NCBI GenBank assembly: GCA_021186555.1
Contig: JAJKFL010000004.1
Span: 7,678,001 to 7,742,000, forward strand
Direction: 5' to 3'
DNA: 64,000 nt
From: Reticulitermes speratus
Lineage: Eukaryota; Arthropoda; Insecta; Blattodea; Rhinotermitidae
Below the pieces are notes generated by a model that was given only the letters and a program-made list of their open reading frames with translations, was not told the DNA's origin and did no database searches. Positions 1-24,411 of this stretch are shown piece by piece. Position numbers and translations under genes: made by a program. How positions within the stretch are numbered: the first letter of the stretch is position 1; every line of letters begins with the position of its first letter.

Positions 1-62
1 CATGTCTCATCATGTGAGATGTCTCTTCATGAAATGTTCTTTATGTATATAAATTTTGACAG

Positions 63-12470
<12,408 letters not shown>

Positions 12471-12599
12471 ACACTGTCCTAGTTGGAGATTATTCCGAAT
12501 AATTGGGGTGATGAAAGAAATGTAGGCTCACCTTTATGACATTTAAGGTTCTTGTGGTGGTAACTAGGATCATTACCTTTGTCTGGAGCATGATATTAT

Positions 12600-12955
12600 G
12601 TGGCCTGGTATGAATTACCAGTGTTTCAGAGGAACTTGCTGTTTTCATCTTCAGGGGCTACACTGAATGTGGAGGCAGCAGTATACCCTGAAACACTGGT
12701 AAATTTATACCAGACTGCATGGTGTCACATCCAGAAGCTGGTAGTGTTTATAGACTCAGCTGGAATATCAGTTACAAGATGTCATATCTTGCAAGGTATT
12801 TTAAGACTGCTGTCATCTAAGATGTGACATGAGGATGCAGGAACTTTTGCTCTGTTCGGTACGGCTCGCCGTTTTTCCCTGAATTTATTAGCAGTAAGTT
12901 GCTCTGAAACACTGGTAAATATCTGTGAGATCACATGGTGTCACTCTTTAGAAGA
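12600..12955. repeat. Fold-back repeat downstream of MCM4
   Basis: TTACCAGTGTTTCAG at 12615-12629 is exactly inverted as CTGAAACACTGGTAA at 12688-12702. A further partial copy, CTCTGAAACACTGGTAAATA, lies at about 12902, followed by ATGGTGTCAC as in the other family members (19312, 26880, 32330, 39345, 50326, 55350). An open frame crosses it (ELPVFQRNLLFSSSGATLN) and resembles peptide fragments I recall as common in insect repeat annotations. I treat it as repeat, not gene. It may lie within the MCM4 3' UTR. Confidence 0.65.
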
Positions 12956-13440
12956 GTGTAATATTCATAATAATTTGCATGGGAATCTCAAATCTGACAA
13001 AATGTGATTTATTCTCTGCCTAATTTGTTTTGGTATCTTGTACCCAGATTTGCCTTTGGCATGGTTTTGTTACTGTGTATGACTTTCTGCAGGCTTGAGT
13101 AATTGATTCGTTTTCAAATTGTCACATGGTAGTAAGAACACGTGAAATACATTTTTTACAGTTGAATTAAAAATGCCAGTTTATTACTGCTTACACTTGT
13201 GAGGTACCGTATTTGAATTTCAAGTCCGATTATTTGGAGAATTTCTGTACTTTCCCAGCTCTTCCAGACAAAAACCTGGAAAATACCATATGTTCACACT
13301 CTCCACATCTTGCCTGTTGTGTTAATTGGTCTCCCTGTCATGTATTTTGATGTTACATGAAAGAAGTGGTTCATTCGGCATCTTCTGTTCAGGAATGGAT
13401 TTTTCTGCACAAGTTACCAATTGTTGAATTTTGTGCATGT
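12956..13440. other. AT-rich intergenic stretch, nothing recognised
   Basis: No exon, element end or RNA gene seen. It could include the distal part of the MCM4 3' UTR, but no canonical poly(A) signal is visible. Confidence 0.5.
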
Positions 13441-13745
13441 CTTTGTATTGTATTGTATTGTATTTATATCGTCCTAGAATTCATTACAGAATGATATTGG
13501 ACACGTCCATAGAGTAAACAGTATAAGAATTACAGTAAAAGCAAACAAACATGTAAATCTTATATAATTACGTACATGTACAGGGCCTCACCAGGCCCTG
13601 ATTGACATAGTACACAGAAGAAAGCACTGGCAATTACAACACAGAGATACGTCTTTAACCCAGTTCCTACAAATTAAGAGTTAACTGTCATACATTCTTC
13701 CACCGAATAAAAACTCTTTTCAAGTAGGAAATTTCTAAGTCTCTC
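13441..13745 (-). mobile_element. LINE 3' end with TTGTA-type tail
   Basis: The minus strand ends in a (TACAA)n tail at 13441-13461. Upstream it matches the 3' UTR at 8263-8560 (ACAAATTAAGAGT, CCGAATAAA). Only the UTR and last codons remain. Confidence 0.65.
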
Positions 13746-14162
13746 TTTGTCCTTTGTTTATTTACATGTAAACATTATCACCTTTATGTGCAGTAATGGT
13801 TTTTTGATTGCATGATCATGTAATTGGTTACCAAAATTTATTAAGACTTAATTTTCTATAGAGGCCTGTCTGATTAGCATTATAAAGATACTGTCTTTGC
13901 CCACCAGTTCTTGATTTGTTTATTCATAGTTTCATAACATCTGGAACCCTGAAGTTAATTGGAATAACATTTAAAATTTCTGTTCTGACCTCATAAAAAC
14001 ACACTCAAGTGCCATTATAAAGACTGACTGGTTAATGCTGTTTAGGTAATTGCTGTTTATTTTGAGAATTATATGAAACATACAAAGACACTCTGTGCCT
14101 GGAATTTCAGTGCTTCTCAACGTTGGAGCAGGTTGTATGTGTACTAACCCCTCTGCTCTAAA

Positions 14163-14400
14163 GCAGTGTTTCTCATTGTTTGTGATACTGCAAACCTCTT
14201 ACAAGGTCTAACTAGTTTGGTGGGCCCCTTGACATAACTCCCCAGAATTATCTCTACTTGTGGTAACATTTTAAAGTTGGTAGATTTACGTGTAAGAACA
14301 TACCTAAACTCTAAAACGCTTTATTAAGGCGACTGTTAAATATATTGCAGAGCAATAATTTTGTGGGCGGTAATGACAAACTAAGGTTAGGAGAAAGGTA
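14163..14400 (+). mobile_element. Possible hAT-like element end
   Basis: CAGTGTTTCTCATTGTTTGT, followed by ACTGCAAACCTCTTACAAG, resembles the start of hAT elements (CAGTGTTTCTCAAACT ... CGACCCCTTAC). I could not find the other end or a target-site duplication. Confidence 0.35.
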
Positions 14401-17400
14401 AATGAAGTAATATTTATAAACAGACACTTTCTGTAACATTCAAGAAAGTGGGCTTATGGCAACTACTGTTCTAGGAATTTATATGTATCTATATAGTATC
14501 ATATCAATATGAAAATATTTTGAAAGTAATAATTTTATGATTTTTGATGTCATTATGACCATACTTGCATGCAGTTGATCCATTACAGTATTCTTGTAAA
14601 GTATATTAGTGCATCCTCACTTTGCTATATAATCAATGTAAGCACAACAGATACAGTCTGCACAACACTGTCTTATTCATTTCCTGATTATTATGTCACT
14701 GCATAATGTTTCTATCACATTTGGTGAACATTGGCAGTTTTTGAATAATAATTGGAAAATCACATGCATGCAGAATGCCACCATACGTTCTATTAATGAA
14801 CTGTGGATTCCAGAGCTGTACATAAAGTAAAAATTACAGTTATTACAAACAATACAAAATATACTGCAGAATAATGAATATAGTGTCATGCAAATAAGAC
14901 TTGGTAAACAAATCAAAAAATGAAACTGTGGGTTCCCTGTACATGTGTTGGGAAACAAACCCACTACATTTGTGACTTATGATGAAGGTGTGTAATGCAA
15001 TCATTATTAGCTTGACATGTTGCATGTACAACTGTCACAGGGCAGATGTATCCATGAAATGCATGTGTATGTATGTATGTATGTATGTACTACATTAGTA
15101 AAATCTTACAAGATTACAAATTTAGACCTTGAATAGAGGGCAAACTGAACAGTAGGAAAACTTACCAAACAGAAAACTGAATGGAACGAATATATGTCGA
15201 GTGGGGGGTATCAGTTGAATTGTCAGATTATTGAGAAAGGTATGTTAGCGAGATTTGGGGCCTTCAGAATTTGGATACCATGAACACATTCAAGCCATTA
15301 GAAATAATACATTTTTGTCATAATTTGCTCAACATATCCTTGAAGAAGGATGTATCTTCAGAAAGATTGAAGAGATATTATAAGTCATAAAAAGGGGTAA
15401 ATATTTAAGCACTTGGGAGAAGTTACATATGCAATATTAGTAAGAGGCATAAACATTTAAATGATTTATTTGCTGTCTCTTTGAACCCCATTTTCAATGC
15501 AATAATCACATAATAAATCAGATGGCAAACTCATGTAAACCCACATAATAGTCTGGTACAGACCCATCCATCAGTATGTAGTGGAAGAAGCAAAAATGCC
15601 AAACCACCATTTCCTGGAACTTGGTAAGTAATGAAATGTTATACTGCTGTAGTGATTTAGTTCAATCACAATATCACAGTTTACAATATTTTCAGAAACA
15701 AAGAGTGCATTATCCAAGAAAGAAAATAGAGATGCCACCTACAGAACATGCATTGGAACCCCACTGTAATAGGTAAGTATGGGAATAGTGACCATGTTGA
15801 TTCATATAGATTCAGTATCTACATATATTACACATAATCATCCATTACAATACATATGAATGGGAACATAGCAATATGCTGCAATATCGATATATATGCT
15901 GGAAATGGAAATGGCAAGAGATTTTCCTGTATATTTTAACGTCATTTTATATATTGATGTTAACTGGAATTTTAATTTTTACTTCATACAATTGGGGCCC
16001 TTCAGTTCATTAATAATAGGTGTGGCATTGTAAGTTTGTATGATTTCCCAATAATTATTTGGAAGCTGCATGAAGATGGCCATGAAAGGTGACCAAAACA
16101 CACTGAAGTGATGCAACAATTGGGGAATAGAGAAGGAAGTGTACAGGCTGTGTACATTGTATGTATGTACATGACGATCAAATGTCTGAGAGTTGTGAGA
16201 ATGTGTGTTTGTCCATTGTATTTGCTAGAAAGTCAAGTGCTGATTTAATTACTTCAGTAATACTAGAAATATTAGTGTGGACTTGTGTTTAAATACGACA
16301 CTGAAGAGGTGTGGGTGTAGTGAGGTATGGCTCCACATATTCTTGAGTTTGGCACTAAATGGAGGTGAATGGTTAGCTTCATGCCTAAACTGGTTTTTCG
16401 TTGTTTCTGATTATATAAGAATGTTGGGTGGGTACGCGATGGATAAAATATATTCTTTGCGTCTCCGGTAAAGTGCAGAATGCATTATTTCATGTCGTGT
16501 GCATCCCCTATGTAGTTCATGAGCTTTAGCGAAAGTCTCATATTTTGGACAGTAGACGGAAAAGTAACAGCTATGGGCTGAAGAGTTACCATTTTTGGAA
16601 TCTTTTATGATCTCGCTGTATAACAGTCCCAAGCCTGTGTTTTATTTTCGTTACAACAGCAATGTTACAGGCGTTGCAACAGAATTTTCCAAGAGTAGTG
16701 CGATAATTGACTGCCGTGATCATATTTATCCAGTCAGCTCCCTGACAGCCCATCGTCTTACAACAGGTGAGCATAAATGTGGAATAAGTGTTATCAACGT
16801 TTACGCCAATTGGACAACTAGAGCAACATCATATTTTCGAAATCGGTATATGAAAGGAATTGTTGGTGTGGTGTAGTGGTTAACCTGTTCCTACAGTTTA
16901 GTTCCGAGCGCTACCGCAACGTATTATAGTTGTACATTTACATACTAGGTGTCGGTGAGTGTTGGCAAACAAGCACGTAGCGAGAACCGTTCGTTTTATG
17001 CCTGGATGTAAGTGTTAAAATATTTGAGTTGGTGTTGTGCTGGAGGCGAGGTATTGTGTCGTTGGTGAAGGTAACGCGGTCGAGATGGGATTTGGATGAT
17101 TGTTGAAAGTGATATGTTATGTTCAATCGTAAAACTGCTGTTATAAATATATTGAATCGAATAAGAACAACCAAGTTTCTAGTGTGTTGAACTTGAAGAC
17201 GTAGGATGCAGTGGTGTAACAGGACGCTGGACTACAGGTAACTACGAAGTTGGGCGTCGACCGCACTGGTCATGAACCCGCTTGTTTTGTTTCACTTTTG
17301 CAGCTTATGTTAAACATGTACAAATCCAAAATTACCATGTTGGCTATTTGGATTGTAGTTCGGTGTTAAGTTTGCTATGACTAAGTGCTTTCACTGCACG

Positions 17401-18540
17401 TACAGGGCGGGGATTAAGCATCCTTGGAGGAGTAACTGATTGCGTACGTACCTTGTGATTCATATCCTAACACCCATAATTTGTTTACTTCGATATGCGT
17501 CCTTTTGGATTTGCGGGTTTCGTATTTTAACACTGGAGTTAAAGACGTTATTTGCAGTGCACAGAATTTTTTGGTGTATGCTTGGAGATTTTAACGCCTG
17601 TGATTAATGTCGGTCGTGAACCTTTTCGCGGCAAAACGTGGTGTTGACTAGCCGTTTGTGTTATGGCTTGCTGTTTTCACAGTATAAACGTAACGACCGC
17701 TTGAACGTTTGTGACATTTGATCGATCATTTTCGTTAACCATACAAGCGTCCTTCTAATGTTGCTTTGTAGATTTCAGCTTCGCACGCGACTCGGCAGCG
17801 TAGGTTGACCTGAAAACGTACTTCATGTGTTTTCCTGCTTGAAATTTAGATAGAAGTTTGTTAAACCCATTGCTGTCTCTGTTTACGGTAATACTGCCAG
17901 AATCTCTTGCACCTTGACAGTTAATAATGTCAACTAACATAACCTGCACTGTGGAAGAAAACCTTTCAAATCGATGTTCTTGCTAATGTCGAAAGGATTC
18001 ATTAACAGATATTGTTAAGACCATTAAGGATTTCGTGTTGTTTTACATATAATTTGCTGATAATAATATGAAGGCCGTTAACACATTTTTGTGTGGGAAG
18101 ATTTAGGCTGTGTAAAACTTATAAACAGTCTTGCTTGGCGTGTGTATGTAACGACTGTTATAGTATTGTAATTATCACCGGTTAGAAGTTATTGTTGAAA
18201 TTATTGAAGTCTGGCAAAGATGGAATTTCGTACATGGTCATACTTCACACAGTTTAGTACAAAATACATTTTAATTGGACGGCTTTTCTCTTTTGTTGAA
18301 ATATGATGGCCATTGTTTCAGTATATCCATAGTACAATTCAGTGTACAGTAGACACAGCTGAGAAGTCTGCATGTAACAGTTCTTTTTTGTTGTAGTGAA
18401 CTACTTAACTCCCAAGGCTTATTACTTTTCCATTCTGTTTTTATAGTTCATAAGAGTCTTGAGAATAAATGCTTATGAAGAGGGGCGCCTGATGGAAAAT
18501 AATTGATATGCCTCAAGCCATTTAAAGTGCCATGGTTTTG
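14401..18540. other. 4.1 kb with no gene recognised
   Basis: The first part (14.4-16.2 kb) is AT-rich with a short GTAT microsatellite at 15067-15089. The second (16.4-18.4 kb) is less AT-rich and shows none of the repeat families found elsewhere. The longest open frames are under 100 codons and resemble nothing I know. TGGTGTAGTGGTTAACC at 16869 looks like a tRNA-type A box, but no B box follows. Confidence 0.5.
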
Positions 18541-18542
18541 AG

Positions 18543-18830
18543 CAGAGGTGGCCAAACAGTCGATCGCGGCCCTTTTTTGGTCTCTATCAAAATTTATTTG
18601 CCGCGTCAGTACGATTAATAGTACTTCGTTTGATAGCAATTTTTGGATCAACCTACCGCTGCGAAGAAACCTTCTCCCAGATTAAGATAATTACATCAAG
18701 ATACCGAAGCCGTGTGATCGATGAACATTTAAAACACTACCTTCACTTGTGCCTAAGTAATTACAAACCCTTTTACAGTACGGTATCGCAAGATATGCAG
18801 TGTCATGCATCAACTTCGCAATAGGACGTT
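18543..18830 (+). mobile_element. hAT transposon remnant: terminal sequence plus transposase C-terminus
   Basis: CAGAGGTGGCCAAACAGTCG at 18543 is a hAT-type terminus. About 90 bp later a frame encodes FGSTYRCEETFSQIKIITSR then YRSRVIDEHLKHYLHLCLSN, the dimerisation region that closes hAT transposases (consensus FGSTYLCEQLFSxMKxIKSK..R). The middle of the element is missing and the right terminus was not found. Confidence 0.78.
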
Positions 18831-19310
18831 CAATGAAAAAAACACCTTTTAATTATGGTAAATTGTTTGAGTTTGAAAAGATAAATTTTTAATAAGTGAA
18901 ACAATTGTACTTTTTATGTGTTTGATGTTATTACGCTATTTTACATTTCTTTTTCCTGGTTAACCTAGTATTAATACATTATGTACTGTGGTAGAACGCG
19001 AAAGGTTTATGCCTTTAGAGATCACTGAGTCCAAACGTCTGGTCACCTGTGGTTTAGAGCATCATCTTCAAGTTGTGCAAAATATGAAGTTTAGCTGTTG
19101 TCATAAATCGGCATATATTTTTATGTGTAGGGCGCCCAGTGTGCGTTTCTGTACCCATCCATTCATCACTGAATGGTCTGATTACTGGCCAAACAAAATA
19201 GTGAAAAATGAAAGAAAAAGCGATGTCCATGTTGGTAGAAGGGGGGCAAACTGCAGAGTTTATGGACAGGTGTTCACAATACGGTGACCATTTACGATTG
19301 TTCTGACGTA
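18831..19310. other. No recognised feature
   Basis: A 99-codon open frame at 18988-19287 has no recognisable domain and no splice or repeat support. I do not call it a gene. Confidence 0.4.
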
Positions 19311-19311
19311 A

Positions 19312-19470
19312 GCAGGGTTGTCTTCTTATGTATGACGCCGTGTAGATTGATAGTCACCGACGTTTCGGAGGGGCTTGCTGCCTCTGTTTTCAGGGAAGAG
19401 GTACTCTTCTTGGACTACCCTGAAAACGGAGATAGCAAGGTTCTTCGAAACGTCTGTAATTATTTGCTTG
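19312..19470. repeat. Fold-back repeat with CCCTGAAAAC/GAAACGTC arms
   Basis: GACGTTTCGGAGGGGCTTGC ... TTTTCAGGG at 19359-19395 faces CCCTGAAAACGGAGATAGC ... GAAACGTC at 19418-19454 with several mismatches. ATGACGCCGTGTAG just upstream is the shared flank of this family (compare GGCGTCGTGTGGTAATT at 50365). Confidence 0.65.
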
Positions 19471-19559
19471 AAGCATTATAACCGCAACTGGGAGAATCTC
19501 AAAACTTGAATGTTTTGGCGTATTTATACTACTGTATTTACCAACATACTAGCATTCCA

Positions 19560-19853
19560 CCATTTATATGGGGAAATTATTTTATCTGACAGCTGTTGCT
19601 GGTCATTTCCCGCCGGATCGTGTACGTGTAAAACCTAGCTCGTCGGCTTACAAGGAGCGTTATCGGTTATTTTTTGGTACACCTGTAGGTATTGTAACTC
19701 GTGTCCAATTACGAGAAGACCTATGCCTTTTGCCAGACAGGATGTACAACATGTCGCAATTCTATGCGTTATTTAGACATTGTTCTGGTGACAGAATAAT
19801 AAGCGGAGGATTTAGGCCTCCCCTTTCTCCGGGTTTGAACCCCTGCGATTCTT
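19560..19853 (+). mobile_element. Tc1/mariner-superfamily transposase fragment, cut by an R1 element
   Basis: The frame ends RHCSGDRIISGGFRPPLSPG then LNPCDS, matching the catalytic block of insect mariner-like transposases (R..WPPRSPDLTPCDFFLWG). The upstream part is open but not clearly alignable. The expected FYLWG continuation is lost because the R1 element starts at 19854. Confidence 0.6.
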
Positions 19854-20158
19854 AGGCGCGTTCGCAAAAGTGCGAAAAGTGACTGTTAGCTTCGGCATGT
19901 CTGTCCGTCCGCATGGAACAACTCGGTTCCCACTGGACGGACGGATTTTCACTAAATTTGGTAGTTAGGTATTCGAAAATATGTCGAGAAAATTCAAGTT
20001 TGGTTAAAATATGACAAGAATAACGGGTACTTTGCATGAAGACATATGTACATTTATGATAATATGTTTCTGAATTCTTCTTAGAATGAGAAATGTTTTA
20101 GACTAAAGTTATATAGAAGATCAAGACACGCATTTTATGTTCAATAGCCTTTTTTTAC
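19854..20158 (+). mobile_element. R1 repeat, 3'-incomplete copy
   Basis: It begins AGGCGCGTTCGCAAAAGTGC and continues with GTCTGTCCGTCCGCATGGAA, GACGGATTTTCA, ACGGGTACTTTGCATGAAGA and TTCTTAGAATGAGAAATG. Its relatives are at 27412, 30436 (-), 41471 (-), 45060 (-) and 59848. R1 is unclassified; the fuller copies end in an inverted AGGYGCGTTC, suggesting a small DNA transposon. Confidence 0.75.
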
Positions 20159-20276
20159 AGGCTGTACCTAAAATGCTTGGACTAACTTCAAGAGTTAGTT
20201 TTTCATATCAAAACAAAGAAAAAAAGATCATATAAACATATGTCCGGAAATGAGTGTCTTTTATTTTAATTGAAAT

Positions 20277-20570
20277 AGTACATTCAAGCCGATCCCAGTG
20301 GCCGTGCGGTCTAAGGCGTGGGTCTTCGGCCGCTCGCTTGCTAGGATCGTGGGTTCGAATCCCATCGGGGGCATGGATGTTTGTCTCTTGTGAGTGTTGT
20401 GTGTTGTTGTCAGGTAGAGGCCTCTGCGTCGAGTCGATCCCTCGTCCAGTGGAGTCCTACCGACTGTGGTGTGTCTCTCAGTGTGATCAAAAGAAATTAC
20501 AACCTCGACACTGAAACGGGAAAACCGGAGTAGGTAGAAGAGGACGACTAAAAAAAAAAAGTACATTCAA
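20277..20570 (+). mobile_element. SINE2b with 11-bp target-site duplication and an unusual 3' end
   Basis: The element is 20288-20559 between copies of AGTACATTCAA. The head resembles tRNA-Leu/Ser (A box TGGCCGTGCGGTCTAAGGCG, B box GGGTTCGAATCCC). The body has GTTTGTCTCTTGTGAGTGTT and CCTCGTCCAGTGGAGTCCTA. The last 60 bp (ATTACAACCTCGACACTGAA, GGAAAACCGGAGTAGG) differ from the other 2b copies, which end GGCCTAGGCCCCCAAG. Poly(A) tail of 11. Confidence 0.9.
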
Positions 20571-21752
20571 TAATGAATCCCCTAATTATGTAATATTTTA
20601 CTTACAACTGAAATAGTACATTACAGTACACATTCCCAGTGTAATAACTGTTGAGTCTTATTGTTTATAAAGTCACAGTTCACAAGAAATGCTCAAAATG
20701 TTCGCTACCTGAATTTATGCACGCATGGACACGTCTGATCATGGACTGTCACACCCTTTCCAAGGGTTGTGTATGGTTTGATAGGCATAAAAAAATGCGT
20801 TGGTGATATGTCTGTTCATTTTCAGTTGGAGCTGAATACACTAAGAGTTTCAAATGTTCCCACAGGTAAAAACTAAGGGTTTTTATTGTTGAATGTAATC
20901 CTTGAATTAAACTATAAAACCATTTCTGGACTTAACTATTTTCCTTGTTTTGGTGCGGGGAACTCATTCCAGAAGTTTTTTTTCAAGCATTTTAGATACA
21001 TCCTGTGTATATGTGTGTGAGACCACTGCAGTTTAAAGGTTTTTAAAGTAACCTGTGACTCATTAGGTTTCGAGGCGAGCTGAATATTAAAATTATCAGA
21101 AGGGCTGGTTGAGAAAAAAACGCTCCTTACTTTGTCCCATAGTTTTGGCTCTGAAGTGCCAGCTAGAATGTTAGATGTTCTTTTTAAAGGGCCCTTTCAT
21201 TTCCCATAAATTTAACTGGTCCCATAATACATAACTGGCTCTTTTTTTCTATAAAGAGTGGATGTGCGCTTAGTATCTGTATGGAAACGATGCGGTCGAT
21301 GGAATGGGCACTGACAAGGACACGCGTTAAACAAAGGTTGACCACGTGTGTTACTTTGTAGTAAACTCTGGACAGTTATCTTGTGATACCCGAAGTGTGA
21401 ATCGTGGTTCACTGACACACAGCCTGTCCACTTTTATCCCATATTACTGCATGGCCTTCTTATTACCCCAATGAGGGAGAGGTCACATGTTCAAGGCCCC
21501 GAGTCACGTACGTGGTTCCACCGATTGCAGTGATACTGTAGTAGGCGTTTTGTCGTGTGTCCTTTGCTAGCTAGAACAACAGACTGTGTCATTTGTGGTC
21601 TGTATGTTTGGAAACCCAACATGTCTCTTAGTGGCTTGTCTTAGGGCATTCTGAATGAAGTTCGTCACTTGTTTCCGAACGCTGTGGTTAAGCGGTTAGC
21701 ATCCGGGTTGTATTTTCGATCTTGAGATGGGGCACAGAAAAGTTTTCATGGT
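20571..21752. other. No gene recognised
   Basis: Intergenic sequence with no element I can name. AAGCGGTTAGCATCCG near 21692 looks like part of a tRNA-derived head, but there is no body after it. Confidence 0.45.
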
Positions 21753-22279
21753 TTTATTCAGTAAAGGTAAAGTTCTCCCTAGAACAGGCCATGAAGGCCC
21801 AGAGGGGGAGTAGAGGTATAGCTCTACTCTTTCTTTAACCCTGGCACTAGATGGGGATGGGTGGTCAACTCCACGCCCCGGCCGCTTTACCCCCGGGAAA
21901 GATACCCGGTACTCATTGTATAGGAGGCTGGGTGGGCCCCAGGGCCGGTCTGGACGGCTGCGAAAAATCTCGCCGCCACCGGGATTTTTTTTTGTCCGGG
22001 TTTTTTTTCCCCCTTTGATCCATTTTTGTACTGTTTAAATCCTTTCGTCCTTCATGTCACTTTACGTTCCATGCTACCGTCCTTACAACAAACACAACAC
22101 AAACATCCATGCCCCCGGTGGGATTCGAACCCACGATCCTAGTAAGCGAGCGGCCGAAGACCCACGCCTTAGACCGCACGGCCACTGGGATCGGCTTTGG
22201 GATTCGATCCCCGGACCGTCCAGCCCTTAGCGAGTCGCTATACCGACTACGCTATCCCGGCCAACGGCTTTATTCAGTA
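21753..22279 (-). mobile_element. Composite SINE: SINE1 carrying a SINE2a in its B box
   Basis: Outer element 21764-22268 with TTTATTCAGTA duplicated at 21753-21763 and 22269-22279. On the minus strand: SINE1 head, GGATCGAATCCC, then a complete SINE2a (about 22197-21984: GCCGATCCCAGTGGCCGTGC ... CCCGGACAAAAAAAAA), then ATCCCGGTGG and the rest of the SINE1 body. The same order and the same junction occur at 37670-38175. Confidence 0.92.
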
Positions 22280-22357
22280 TTGAGGCAAATTTTGGTATAG
22301 CAGTTCCCATTTCCTTCAGAATCATTTTAAAATTACAGTGTTGTATAGACAGTAATG

Positions 22358-22630
22358 TAGGGGTGCACAAATTTCGGGCACCTGGTCGCTCGGGGCGACT
22401 AAAGTTTATACGGTGGCGCCTAATATTTTTTGCAGAAGCACTGGAAGTTTTTTTTCTTTTCGTTACGTACAAAAATACTTCGGTTGACATTCGCCGCGCA
22501 GCAGAACGCCAGATAACAGCGAGGTTAACATGTCAGTCCAGTATGGAGCTTGATTCATGTCACCATTGTAACGCCTAGACTTTGGAGGTGGCTTACAGAG
22601 TATTGGCAGCTGTGTGGATCTCCTGTCGTA
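22358..22630 (+). mobile_element. hAT-like MITE, family with CAGGGGTGCACAAATT ends
   Basis: It starts AGGGGTGCACAAATTTCGGG, continues CACCTGGTCGC and GATTCATGTCACCATTGTAA as in the copies at 32551-32715 and 38860-39029. The right end is degraded. Confidence 0.6.
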
Positions 22631-22772
22631 GCGTGTATGAGAACATGATCTCTGTGGAGTCATGTAACTACAGCAGTGGAACACAACCTTTTATATGAAA
22701 CTGATAGTCATTTAGCTGGTCAAGACATTTCTCTCTTGCTCTGGTGCCCATAGAGCCCACCACTGGTCCCTA

Positions 22773-23000
22773 TACACGTAGTCCTTGTTTTACGCGTCCG
22801 TTTTACGCGTTTCTTTTATTTAACTCCCCTTGTCAGTACACCATTTCTTAATTTACGCCCTCACATTTTCTTTTTAACGCTCCTTGGTTGGCTGCGCCGT
22901 ATGACGATAATCCCTACCTATTTCATTATTTCTTATGGGAATATATCTGTGATTTACGCTCACTTTTTCAGGAACACAGTTAGGGCGTAACACAGGCGCT
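22773..23000. mobile_element. Possible Tigger/pogo-like element fragment
   Basis: CACGTAGTCCTTGTTTTACG after TA at the left, repeated TTTTACGCG phrases and CTTATGGGAATATAT ... TTTACGCTCACTTTTTCAGG recall the terminal regions of Tigger elements. The right end is not defined. Confidence 0.4.
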
Positions 23001-23189
23001 TGGTGTACTGAGCAAGCCTAATCCAATCCACACCGTCATATCATATTTGTATAAGATCAATTTTAATATTATCCTGTCAGTTGTGCCTAGTTATCTCGAA
23101 TGGTCTTGTCCCTTTAGGTTTTTCCACATTTATCTCACCTTTGGCGTGTTGATGGATATGTGTCCTTGATACGAGCACACTAAAAATAC

Positions 23190-23443
23190 TTTTTTTCTGT
23201 GGCGCAACAGCCCAACTCGTGCCTAGGCCGCCTCATTGTTGAGGGTTTTAGATCACACACAATTAGACACGCACACTCGGTAGGACTCCTCTGAACGAGC
23301 GATCAGCTCGTCGCAGAGGCCGCTACCTACACAACACTCACAAGAGACAGACATCCATGCCCTCAGTGGGATTCGAACCCGCGATTAGAGCAGTAGAGTG
23401 GCCGCAGACCTACGCCTTAGACCGCACGGCCACCGGGATGGGC
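23190..23443 (-). mobile_element. SINE2b, full length
   Basis: The minus strand begins GGCCCATCCCGGTGGCCGTG, with B box GGGTTCGAATCCC, body GTCTCTTGTGAGTGTTGTGT and GAGGAGTCCTACCGAGTGTG, and 3' end GGCCTAGGCACGAGTTGGGC then A-rich. CACACTAA lies on both sides (from 23176 and from 23444). Confidence 0.86.
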
Positions 23444-23450
23444 CACACTA

Positions 23451-24410
23451 AGACTATTAGTGACTATTCATTATGAATCACCTCGTTTTGGGATTTTCTC
23501 TGTCTCCCTGTTGTTTCCTTTTGTGTCCAGCTATTTTCCTCATCACGCTGTTAGGAAGACGTTTGCCTATGTTCTTCCATCCAGTGAGAGACCAAGTTTT
23601 CACACTCGTAAGAAACAACAGGAAGAGATATTGTAGGTCCATCTGAGCTTTGCCATTTCAGGATTGGTTTTTTACGCGGTCATTCTGTACCCACCCCTGC
23701 AAAAGTGATTGCTTTGATTTGTGAAGACTGAGGATGAATGATGCAAGATTCTTTATCTCAATTGGTCAATGAATAAACCGCAGAAGTGACGTGTGATTGA
23801 AAAATGTAATTAGTTAATCAATTATGACAAGTTAATGTCCATTTGTGTGGTTTATTTTTTCCTGAATGTTCACAACATAACACGCTGCCTAAGTTTCTGA
23901 TCGCTTTTTTGTCATTGAATTACTTGAAGACGCCGGTATGTTGAGTCAGGGTTTTAGGTGTGCAGTGCTTTTGTTAGGAAGTATCCCGACTGCAAAATTG
24001 TAAATGGTATTATTTGATCTGTTAGAAATGTGTCGCTTTAGTGTAAAGCTGTAGAAAATGAAAGAGGGTTGGCAGCGGTATTGGATTAGTAACTATGGAA
24101 AAGGGAGGAACGGTTGTGCGGGGTGGCTCACAAGTGTTCCGCGTATTTGAAATGCCAGTTATGGGGAAAATTCAATTGAATGCGTGACAGTATGAGGCTC
24201 GATAATATGCCGAATAGTGATGGAAAGTGGAGCGCCGTAGAAGATGTTTCAGCCACTGAGCAAACGACGAGTGTTTGATGAACACTGTGCGTCTTGCTTC
24301 TATCTGTTGCACTGCATTCTTGTAACTGTGCCACCGGTCACCTGGTAGAGGGTTTTGTTAAGTCACCAAGTCATATCTACACTTCTCTACACTACGTAGG
24401 CATACAGGTA
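23451..24410. other. No gene recognised
   Basis: No element ends, tandem repeats or plausible exons seen. Open frames are short. Confidence 0.45.
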
Positions 24411-24411
24411 A

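Noticed and set aside
13706-13711. AATAAA as the MCM4 poly(A) signal
   Set aside because: It lies inside an inserted LINE 3' UTR more than 1.2 kb past the stop codon; use by MCM4 is possible but unsupported.
20288-20375. tRNA-Leu/Ser-like sequence with A and B boxes
   Set aside because: It is the head of a SINE with a body, A-tail and target-site duplication; the acceptor stem does not close, so it is not a tRNA gene.
20254-22300. Open frames containing GFEPTILVSERPKTHALDRT
   Set aside because: This is a translation of the SINE2 tRNA-like head (also at 37656 and 45873), not a protein gene.
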